NCBI GenBank assembly: GCA_020442505.1
Contig: JAGRJZ010000064.1
Span: 1-5,149, forward strand
Length of the DNA stretch: 5,149 nucleotides
Direction: 5' to 3'
Source of the DNA: Alphaproteobacteria bacterium
Lineage (GTDB): Bacteria > Pseudomonadota > Alphaproteobacteria > Micavibrionales > Micavibrionaceae
Below the pieces are notes generated by a model, which was not told the origin of the DNA, did not search any database, and saw only the letters and a list, made by a program, of their open reading frames with translations. Shown here in pieces: positions 1 through 4,695 of this stretch (position 1 is the stretch's first letter; every line of letters begins with the position of its first letter). The position numbers and the translations under genes are program-made.

Positions 1-1006
1 TGCCGATCAGCCCGGCGCAGGACGGATAAACGTAAAACGCCCCCTCCGGCTTGAGGCATGTCAACCCATCCGCAGCGTTCAGCATGCTCACCACCAGATC
101 GCGCCGCTTTTTAAAGATTGCGACCCAGTCCGTCAGGAAAGACTGGTCTCCCTCCAGCGCTGCAACGGCCGCGGCCTGGGAAATGGAGCAGGGGTTCGAT
201 GTGCTTTGGCTTTGAATATCCGTCATCGCCTTGATCAGGGGTTTGGGACCGCCGGCATAACCGATCCGCCAGCCCGTCATGGAATAAGCCTTTGAAACGC
301 CGTTCACCGTCAATGTCCGGTCCATAAGGCGCGGCTCGACCTGGGCCGGGGTCACGAAAGAAAAACCGTCATAGACGATCTTTTCGTACATATCATCCAC
401 CATCAGCCAGACATGCGGATGCCTGAGCAGGACATCCGTCAGGGCTTTCATCTCTTCGTGCGTATACGCCCCTCCGGTCGGGTTGGACGGGGAATTGAGG
501 ATCAGCCATTTCGTCTTGGGCGTAATCGCCTTGTCAAGATCATCCGGCCGCAGCTTGAACTGGTTTTCCTGCGGACATTCTACGAATATCGGGGTTCCCT
601 CCGCCAGCAAGACCATATCCGGATAGGACACCCAATAGGGGGCGGGGATGATCACCTCGTCGCCCGGGTTCACGCTTGCCATCAGGGCGTTATAAAGGAC
701 CTGTTTTCCGCCGGTGCCAACGACGATCTGATCCGGCGCATAGTCCAGGTCGTTATCCCGTTTGAACTTCGCGGCGATCGCCTTGCGCAGGGCCGGTGTC
801 CCGGGGACGGGCGTGTACTTTGTCTGGCCTTCGTCCAGAGCCCTTTTCGCGGCGTCCTTGATAAAGTCCGGCGTGTCGAAGTCGGGCTCCCCCACGCTGA
901 GGCCGATCACGTCGCGCCCGGTGGCTTTCATCTCCTGCACCTTGGCGACAAGACCCAACGTAGCCGAGGGCTTGATATTGCTCAGACGGTCGGCGATGAT
1001 GGACAT
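1..1006 (-). CDS. Class I/II pyridoxal-phosphate aminotransferase (aspartate aminotransferase type), C-terminus cut by the window edge
   Basis: I translated the minus strand from the ATG at 1006-1004 and obtained an open frame of 335 codons that leaves the window at base 2. The protein begins MSIIADRLSNIKPSATL and has the fold-type I aminotransferase signature: GTGGKQ (97-102) for the cofactor phosphate, NSPSNPTG (171-178) with N175 expected to contact the pyridoxal ring, D204 expected to bind the ring nitrogen, Y207, and SKAYSMTGWRIGY (238-250) with K239 as the Schiff-base lysine and R247. This matches the bacterial aspartate/prephenate aminotransferase branch of about 400 residues, so roughly 65 C-terminal residues, including the arginine that binds the substrate carboxylate, lie outside. 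It should be cytoplasmic and convert aspartate plus 2-oxoglutarate to oxaloacetate plus glutamate, though exact substrate choice cannot be read here. AAAGGA (1020-1015) lies 8 nt before the start. It is the third gene of a leftward operon, 15 nt after the kinase stop. Confidence 0.93.
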   Translation of the reverse strand, partial: MSIIADRLSNIKPSATLGLVAKVQEMKATGRDVIGLSVGEPDFDTPDFIKDAAKRALDEGQTKYTPVPGTPALRKAIAAKFKRDNDLDYAPDQIVVGTGGKQVLYNALMASVNPGDEVIIPAPYWVSYPDMVLLAEGTPIFVECPQENQFKLRPDDLDKAITPKTKWLILNSPSNPTGGAYTHEEMKALTDVLLRHPHVWLMVDDMYEKIVYDGFSFVTPAQVEPRLMDRTLTVNGVSKAYSMTGWRIGYAGGPKPLIKAMTDIQSQSTSNPCSISQAAAVAALEGDQSFLTDWVAIFKKRRDLVVSMLNAADGLTCLKPEGAFYVYPSCAGLIG

Positions 1007-1021
1007 GAGTGCAATCCTTTT

Positions 1022-2044
1022 TCAGTAGGCATCCTCACGGATGAACGGTTTCAAATCTTCCGCCATGATAACGGGCGTGTTTTCAAAATCAATGCCCTGG
1101 GCCACGAACCAGTCGGCCAATGGCGCCAGAACCGGATGGCCTAGCGCGACGCGCATATAGCCCTCCATCCGGGGAAGGTATGTCAGCAGATCGTCGCGAC
1201 CGCTTCCCACCGCCAGCTTATAGCACTGGCCGATCACACGGCAATGGAAATGGGTCGCCACGACGCGGTACCACGAATCGAAAGCCTCCCGTTCCTGAGA
1301 CGTCATGTCCGCGCAGTAACGTTTTTTCATTGCGGCGCGAAGGTCCTCCGACACGTCGTTGCGGATATCCTCCAGCAAATTCGCCAGATCGTACGGAGCC
1401 GGGCCGATAAAGGCGTCTTGGAAATCGATCAGGCCGCACCCTTGTCCCGGTAAGAGCATCAAATTTTCCGGATGGTAATCCGCATGGCAGATAACTTGCG
1501 GGCAAGGCGGCAAGGCGGATTCGATCCGATCCCAAACGGCCAGAAACGATTCCGCCAGTCCGTCCGGGTTTTTGCTTCCCCGCGCGGCCGGCACATACCA
1601 GTCCACGATCCGGCGTTTCCCCAGATTATAAGGCGTGTCCCGATAAACCGGTAAATCAAGCGCCTTTCTATCCGCACGATCGCGCAATTGGATGAGGGCA
1701 TCGGTGGCCAACTCATAGATATCGTTATATCCACGACGCAGGCGGTTTCCGAACGAGATGTCTCCGAAATCCTCGATCAGTGCGAGCCCGGCCCTTTCAT
1801 CGACCGCGTAGACCTCCGGGGTGTGAAGCCCCACCGAGCGCAGATAATCGGCGATGCGCACATAATCAGGCAGGTTGGAGTCCAGGCTCATATCCATCAA
1901 CAACGCGGTCCGTCCGTCCGCTTTCGTCAGGCGAGCATAAGTCCGGGTTCCCCAATCAGCGGGAAAGGGTTCGTAGCCGGCATCAAGCCACCCCTGCGCA
2001 GCGAGGAAAGAAGAAAGATGATCGTTAGCCAGAGCAGGAATCAC
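1022..2044 (-). CDS. amgK: Aminoglycoside-phosphotransferase-fold kinase, AmgK-like (probable N-acetylmuramate/N-acetylglucosamine 1-kinase)
   Basis: This 340-residue protein has the APH/choline-kinase fold. The catalytic loop HADYHPENLM (187-196) supplies D189 as the likely base and N194 as a metal ligand, and LIDFQDAFIGPAPYDL (205-220) supplies the second metal ligand D207. The N-lobe carries LLMDM (48-52) and ALIEDFGD (88-95). The IDFQDA..GP..YDL spacing and the length resemble AmgK, which phosphorylates the anomeric hydroxyl of MurNAc and GlcNAc in the peptidoglycan recycling route through MurU. The substrate is inferred: AmgK is usually beside murU and often tsaE, neither of which is seen here, so another small-molecule kinase of the same family is possible. 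The start is GTG (2044-2042), which overlaps the TGA of the upstream gene as GTGA, with AAGGGAAG 8 nt before it. The next in-frame methionine (M50) would remove the conserved N-lobe start, so GTG is preferred. Confidence 0.85.
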   Translation of the reverse strand: MIPALANDHLSSFLAAQGWLDAGYEPFPADWGTRTYARLTKADGRTALLMDMSLDSNLPDYVRIADYLRSVGLHTPEVYAVDERAGLALIEDFGDISFGNRLRRGYNDIYELATDALIQLRDRADRKALDLPVYRDTPYNLGKRRIVDWYVPAARGSKNPDGLAESFLAVWDRIESALPPCPQVICHADYHPENLMLLPGQGCGLIDFQDAFIGPAPYDLANLLEDIRNDVSEDLRAAMKKRYCADMTSQEREAFDSWYRVVATHFHCRVIGQCYKLAVGSGRDDLLTYLPRMEGYMRVALGHPVLAPLADWFVAQGIDFENTPVIMAEDLKPFIREDAY

Positions 2045-2439
2045 AATGAGGACTTCCCTTTGGAAGCCAGCGCTTTGATCGCGTCGATATGAGCCTGGGA
2101 GGCTTTCTTTCGCCCGGCGCGCGGGGCGTACGTGTCTTGACCGAACTGAACGCTGTCACGCCCTTGCAAAGCCTGCAAAATCTCCTTCCCGAAAGTGCCG
2201 GGATCCATGTTCAGCGCCTCCGGTTTTGGCACGGGCGGCGGCGGGGCGTCTTCGGTCTTGCGCGCGATCCTGTTAACCCAGAGCGCCACGATGCCGCTCA
2301 TATGCCCCTGGGTCAGCTCTTGCAACAGGCGATGATCCGTCCGGCTTTCCGCGATAATCCGCTGCTGCGTCTTGAGAGGGTGACCGCTGGTTGCTTTTAA
2401 CGCGGCGCGAATTTGCTCTTCGGCATAAGTTTGAGGCAT
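2041..2439 (-). CDS. Uncharacterised 132-residue protein, first gene of the kinase-aminotransferase operon
   Basis: I do not recognise a family. The protein has three visible parts: a polar helical segment (about 1-61, starting MPQTYAEEQIRAALKATSG and containing a hydrophobic patch MSGIVALWVNRI at 47-58), a proline-rich linker (APPPPVPKP, 65-73), and a basic C-terminal part (74-132) with APRAGRKKASQAHIDAIKAL at 105-124. No signal peptide, transmembrane helix, cysteine pair or enzymatic motif is visible, so it is probably cytoplasmic. It looks like a real gene: AGAGGA (2452-2447) lies 7 nt before the ATG, it is the first gene after the divergent promoter region, and its TGA overlaps the GTG of the kinase gene by 4 nt, which suggests translational coupling. 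tsaE often occupies this place beside amgK, but no Walker A motif is present, so this is not TsaE. The helix plus basic tail could suit a protein or nucleic-acid partner role, which is inference only. Confidence 0.8.
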   Translation of the reverse strand: MPQTYAEEQIRAALKATSGHPLKTQQRIIAESRTDHRLLQELTQGHMSGIVALWVNRIARKTEDAPPPPVPKPEALNMDPGTFGKEILQALQGRDSVQFGQDTYAPRAGRKKASQAHIDAIKALASKGKSSL

Positions 2440-2492
2440 CTTGGAGTCCTCTTGTTCCTGAAACCCGATTTCGTCACCATGACATATTTTGA

Positions 2493-2514
2493 CGCAAAGA
2501 CAAAATACTTTGCG
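2493..2514. repeat. Palindrome CGCAAAG-N8-CTTTGCG, operator-like
   Basis: Two perfect 7-bp arms (2493-2499 and 2508-2514) flank an 8-nt AT-rich centre. Flanking TTTTGA (2487-2492) and TCAAAA (2521-2526) are also complementary, so a transcript of either strand could form a 13-bp stem with a 6-nt bulge on one side. It lies 54-75 nt before the start of the 132-residue gene, where a repressor operator or a leader hairpin for the leftward operon would be expected. It has no adjoining T-run of terminator type. Confidence 0.45.
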
Positions 2515-2550
2515 CCCGTTTCAAAAAGGGGATTGACAGGCGACCTCCTA

Positions 2551-2576
2551 CTTACAATCGGTGTAAGGCGACTTAC
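2551..2576. repeat. Overlapping dyads built from CTTAC/GTAAG
   Basis: CTTACA (2551-2556), TGTAAG (2562-2567) and CTTAC (2572-2576) form two overlapping inverted repeats, CTTACA-N5-TGTAAG and GTAAG-N4-CTTAC, sharing the middle arm. This is a typical look for a dimeric regulator binding twice. The site lies just upstream of the best gpmA promoter candidate. The regulator is unknown. Confidence 0.4.
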
Positions 2577-2580
2577 CTCA

Positions 2581-2608
2581 TTGACGGTTTTCAAAAAACC
2601 ATTACCAT
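2581..2608 (+). promoter_or_regulatory. Candidate sigma-70 promoter for gpmA
   Basis: TTGACG (2581-2586) and TACCAT (2603-2608) are separated by 16 nt, matching the TTGACA/TATAAT consensus at 5 and 4 positions. Transcription would start near 2615 and leave a leader of about 63 nt. The spacer contains a 6-bp dyad, GGTTTT-CAA-AAAACC (2586-2600). This is a by-eye match and other promoters are possible. Confidence 0.35.
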
Positions 2609-2677
2609 TCTGACGGTTACGGGGGGCAAGGCTGCGCTCCGGTTGATCGTACTCTAAAAACGTCCGGGAGGATTTCT

Positions 2678-3304
2678 ATGCGTCATTATCTTGTTCTGCT
2701 CCGTCACGGCCAATCGCAATGGAATTTGGAAAACCGGTTTACCGGGTTTCACAATGTCGACTTGACGGAAAAAGGGGAAGAAGAAGCCCGGGCCGCGGGA
2801 GAACGCTTAAAGACGGCCGGGATTCGTTTCGATCATGTTTTCTCAAGCACGCAGACGCGTGCGAACAAAACCGCGGAAATCGCTCTGGCCGAGGCAGGGC
2901 AGGGGGAACTTTTCCCGCGCATGATTCGGCACGACGACCTGCGCGAACGGGATTACGGCGATTTGACCGGCCTTAACAAAGACGAAACCCGCGCAAAATA
3001 CGGCGAGGAGCAGGTTCATATCTGGCGTCGTTCCTATGATGTCGCGCCGCCGGGGGGGGAATGCCTTAAGGACGTCGTCGAAAACCGCGTCCGTCCATAC
3101 TACGAAGCGCACATCAAGCCTCTTTTGGACAAGGGAGACAATATCCTGATTGCGGCCCACGGGAACTCTCTGCGGGCAATGTTGATTATTTTAGGGTTGG
3201 AAACGCCCGAAAGTATCAATAAAGCCGAGATGGAAACCGGCGTGCCAGTGATTATCGCTTTCGAGAACGGTCAAATTGTCTCTCGCACGTCTCTGGGTGC
3301 CTGA
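2678..3304 (+). CDS. gpmA: 2,3-bisphosphoglycerate-dependent phosphoglycerate mutase
   Basis: The enzyme interconverts 3-phosphoglycerate and 2-phosphoglycerate in glycolysis and gluconeogenesis through a phosphohistidine intermediate (EC 5.4.2.11), in the cytoplasm. The 208-residue protein shows the histidine phosphatase fold: LLRHGQSQWN (7-16) with R9 and nucleophile H10, FTGFHNVDLTEKG (21-33), SSTQTRANKTA (56-66) with R61, LRERDYGDLTG (88-98) with acid/base E90, RRSYDVAPPGGE (117-128), and AAHGNSLRA (159-167) with the second catalytic H161. The FTGxxxVDLTxxG and RRSYDxxPPGGE blocks identify the dPGM branch rather than a general phosphatase. The protein is shorter than the roughly 250-residue E. 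coli enzyme, as is common in Alphaproteobacteria. The start is set by GGGAGGA (2666-2672) 5 nt upstream and by M-R-H-Y leading straight into the first strand. The PPGGE codons contain a run of eight G (3052-3059) with the frame intact. It appears monocistronic. Confidence 0.96.
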   Translation: MRHYLVLLRHGQSQWNLENRFTGFHNVDLTEKGEEEARAAGERLKTAGIRFDHVFSSTQTRANKTAEIALAEAGQGELFPRMIRHDDLRERDYGDLTGLNKDETRAKYGEEQVHIWRRSYDVAPPGGECLKDVVENRVRPYYEAHIKPLLDKGDNILIAAHGNSLRAMLIILGLETPESINKAEMETGVPVIIAFENGQIVSRTSLGA

Positions 3305-3317
3305 CAGCTTTGAGCGC

Positions 3318-3356
3318 AAAAAAAGGTCCGGAGACCTTTTACAAGAATCTCCGGAC
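3318..3356 (-). terminator. Intrinsic terminator facing leftward, with two competing stems
   Basis: Read on the minus strand, GTCCGGAGA (3356-3348) pairs perfectly with TCTCCGGAC (3334-3326) across a 13-nt loop, followed directly by C and seven T (3324-3318). A second, mutually exclusive stem uses AAAAGGTC (3340-3333) and GACCTTTT (3328-3321) closed by a TCCG loop, which in RNA is an extra-stable C(UNCG)G tetraloop. Both stems run into the T-tract, so termination is strong only in the leftward direction. On the plus strand only the inner stem is followed by T, and just four of them (3337-3340), so it may be a weak terminator for gpmA 16 nt past its stop. The U-tract asymmetry shows the direction; the transcript it serves is not identified. 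Confidence 0.6.
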
Positions 3357-3409
3357 AAACGGCGGTAATAGAGGGTGTGTCCTTATTGTTTAGACGATTC
3401 GTTTTCGTA

Positions 3410-3438
3410 TTGCAAGAAAAAACGGGTGTTTTTATAAA
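3410..3438 (+). promoter_or_regulatory. Candidate sigma-70 promoter for prmC
   Basis: TTGCAA (3410-3415) and TATAAA (3433-3438) are 17 nt apart, matching consensus at 4 and 5 of 6 positions and followed by AT-rich DNA. The start would fall near 3445, giving prmC an unusually long leader of about 165 nt that contains the 3482-3498 hairpin. It is the best-looking promoter in the window by eye but is unproven. Confidence 0.45.
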
Positions 3439-3611
3439 CTTTTACTAAAAAAAAGAAGTAATTAGCCTCTTTTAATCAATCACAAAGATTTTCTTTGTAA
3501 AAAGAAAAGTTCTCCTTATTTGTTATGCGTTTTTAAGTTGTTCGCAGAGGCTCTGTTCAGCTTTTTATCGCGCGCTCTTGCTCCTAGGGCAAAGCTGTGC
3601 CATGAGGCGGT

Positions 3612-4484
3612 ATGCAGGAAAACGATTCTTCGCGTTCGATTCGCGCCTTAAGGGCGCACGGCAAAAAACGGCTTTCGGTGCTGGAGGATTCGCGTCTCGC
3701 GGCGCACGAGTCCCGAATTCTGCTATGTGCAGCAGCTGATTTATCCGCGACGGATATGATCGCGCATGGCGAACGGCTTTTGAGCCCGACTGAAGCGGCC
3801 CGGTTTTCGGCCTTTCTGGAGCGCCGACTCGCGGGGGAGCCCGTCAACCGGATTGTGGGGCAGGCAATTTTTTACGGACTTTCCTTTCGGGTCACGCCGG
3901 AGGTCCTGGATCCCCGGGCGGATACCGAGATCCTGATCGACGCGGTCCTGAATCGCTTCGGGGACTCACCACCCGCAACGGTTCTTGATTTGGGAACCGG
4001 GACGGGGTGCATTCTGATTTCCCTCTTGCATGCCTGGCCGCAGGCGCAGGGTGTCGGAGTGGATATTTCGCCTGCTGCGCTCGCCGTGGCAAAACAAAAC
4101 GCCGCTGATAACGGGGTGGCGGATCGTGGCCGTTTTGTCGAGAGCGACTGGGGGGGCGCCGTGACGGAAACGTTTGATCTCGTCGTTTCGAATCCTCCCT
4201 ATATTCCGAATCATGAGATGCCGACTCTGGACCCGGCGGTGCGTGATCACGACCCGATTCTTGCGTTGGCGGGCGGAGAGATGGGATTAAATGCCTATGA
4301 AGCGATTTTTTTTCAACTTTCTACTTTTTTAAAACCGGGTGGCCGAGGGTTTTTCGAGGTCGGTTATCAACAAGCCGAGGCCGTTGCGCGACTCGCTGAA
4401 AACCATGGCGCGACTCTGCAGGCGATCCACCCCGATCTTGCAGGGATTCCGCGGGTTGTGGAAATTGTCTGTGGGGATAAGTGA
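3612..4484 (+). CDS. prmC: Peptide chain release factor N5-glutamine methyltransferase (PrmC/HemK)
   Basis: PrmC methylates the glutamine of the GGQ motif in release factors RF1 and RF2 using S-adenosylmethionine, which improves peptide release. The 290-residue length is normal. A helical N-terminal release-factor-binding domain (about 1-95) ends in GEPVNRIVGQAIFYGLSF (75-92) and PRADTEILID (101-110). The Rossmann methyltransferase domain follows, with SAM motif DLGTGTG (126-132), acidic D151 of VGVDIS expected to hold the SAM ribose, and the catalytic NPPY (194-197) that binds the substrate glutamine; ALAGGEMGLNAY (218-229) is also typical. The start ATG (3612) has GAGG (3604-3607) only 4 nt before it, and an in-frame TGA at 3603-3605 excludes any earlier start. 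An out-of-frame ATG at 3602 is not used for this protein. prfA, the usual upstream partner, is absent; the neighbour is gpmA beyond a long gap. The DUF4167 gene downstream is the expected alphaproteobacterial neighbour. Confidence 0.95.
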   Translation: MQENDSSRSIRALRAHGKKRLSVLEDSRLAAHESRILLCAAADLSATDMIAHGERLLSPTEAARFSAFLERRLAGEPVNRIVGQAIFYGLSFRVTPEVLDPRADTEILIDAVLNRFGDSPPATVLDLGTGTGCILISLLHAWPQAQGVGVDISPAALAVAKQNAADNGVADRGRFVESDWGGAVTETFDLVVSNPPYIPNHEMPTLDPAVRDHDPILALAGGEMGLNAYEAIFFQLSTFLKPGGRGFFEVGYQQAEAVARLAENHGATLQAIHPDLAGIPRVVEIVCGDK

Positions 4485-4695
4485 AAAAAAATTCCTTCCT
4501 TGTCTTGATCGGAATCGAGTCGCGAGGATAGGGTGCTCTCATTCACGAACGAGTGTTACCGCAGATCCGTTTTTGTCAGGCGTCAGAAATTTTTTGCTGA
4601 AAAAAGGTCTTTGCCGGGACTCGGTGAATCAGGTACCATGTACGTGTAGATAACTTTGTTGATAACTCTCTGGATAAGTATAACAGGACTCACCG
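4485..4695. promoter_or_regulatory. Intergenic region between prmC and the DUF4167 gene
   Basis: This 211-nt gap suggests that the DUF4167 gene has its own promoter rather than depending on prmC. A possible sigma-70 pair is TTGCCG (4611-4616) with TACCAT (4634-4639) at 17 nt, each 4 of 6, giving a leader of about 50 nt. A second pair, TTGTTG (4656-4661) and TATAAC (4679-4684) at 17 nt, has the better -10, but its start would fall near 4691, after the ribosome-binding site AGGA (4685-4688). I see no convincing terminator for prmC. An imperfect dyad CTCATTC-AC-GAACGAG (4538-4553) and five GANTC sites also lie here. Confidence 0.4.
4645..4677. repeat. Three DnaA-box-like 9-mers in 12-bp steps
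   Basis: TGTAGATAA (4645-4653), TGTTGATAA (4657-4665) and TCTGGATAA (4669-4677) are in the same orientation with exactly 3 nt between them. Read on the minus strand they are TTATCTACA, TTATCAACA and TTATCCAGA, each one mismatch from the DnaA box TTATNCACA. Tandem same-direction boxes separated by 2-3 nt are known from the low-affinity DnaA arrays of E. coli oriC. That DnaA binds here is inference; they could also be repeats for another regulator or chance. Confidence 0.35.

Larger units (their letters stand above)
2440..2677. promoter_or_regulatory. Divergent intergenic region between the leftward operon and gpmA
   Basis: The 238-nt spacer separates two divergent start codons, so it must carry promoters for both directions unless transcription enters from outside. 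Several dyads are visible and are listed separately. On the minus strand I could not find a well-spaced -35/-10 pair for the leftward operon; TTGAAA (revcomp of 2520-2525) is present but without a good -10 at 16-18 nt. The gpmA ribosome-binding site GGGAGGA (2666-2672) lies 5 nt before its ATG. A perfect TTGACA occurs at 2533-2538 on the plus strand, but the nearest -10-like hexamer, TACAAT (2553-2558), is only 14 nt away, too close for a standard sigma-70 promoter. Confidence 0.6.
3305..3611. other. AT-rich 307-nt gap between gpmA and prmC, no gene recognised
   Basis: Besides the terminator, the gap holds a strongly AT-rich core: I count 30 G or C in the 120 nt from 3421 to 3540 (25%), far below the flanking genes. 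It contains a candidate plus-strand promoter, a small hairpin ACAAAGA-TTT-TCTTTGT (3482-3498), and CAGAG-G-CTCTG (3545-3555) close to prmC. The longest plus-strand reading I noticed is a 23-codon GTG frame (3377-3448) with no usable ribosome-binding spacing. On the minus strand AAGGAGAA-like and AAGGA-like sites occur, but no start codon follows at a proper distance. It may be a long prmC leader, a small-RNA locus or the remains of a lost gene. Confidence 0.6.

Noticed and set aside
413..1144. A 243-codon plus-strand open frame
   Set aside because: It lies antisense to the aminotransferase, whose conserved motifs are clear on the minus strand, and it runs past that gene's start into the kinase. 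It has no family resemblance of its own.
2454..2470. Alphaproteobacterial LexA box (GTTC-N7-GTTC) before the leftward operon
   Set aside because: Only one GTTC half-site is present; the second does not occur at the required distance.
2533..2558. TTGACA with TACAAT as gpmA promoter
   Set aside because: The hexamers are individually good but only 14 nt apart, outside the usual 16-18 nt range.
2397..2594. A 65-codon minus-strand ORF beginning MKTVNEVSRL across the divergent region
   Set aside because: It overlaps the start of the 132-residue gene in another frame, has no good ribosome-binding site and a composition typical of chance frames.
3052..3059. Run of eight G in gpmA as a phase-variation tract
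   Set aside because: It encodes the invariant PPGGE motif and the frame is intact. gpmA is a core glycolytic gene, so switching it off would be unlikely to be selected.
3377..3448. A 23-codon GTG frame in the AT-rich gap
   Set aside because: The GAGGG stretch is only 1-2 nt from the GTG, the end overlaps the prmC promoter candidate, and nothing supports its translation.
4323..4333. T TTT TTA heptamer in the prmC frame, the type of slippery site used for -1 frameshifting
   Set aside because: A -1 shift would reach a stop after about 22 codons and remove the conserved C-terminus. No stimulatory structure was evident, and A/T runs are common here.
4591..4606. TTTTTT-GCTG-AAAAAA as a terminator for prmC
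   Set aside because: The stem is all A-T with no GC core and no following T-tract, so it would be too weak.
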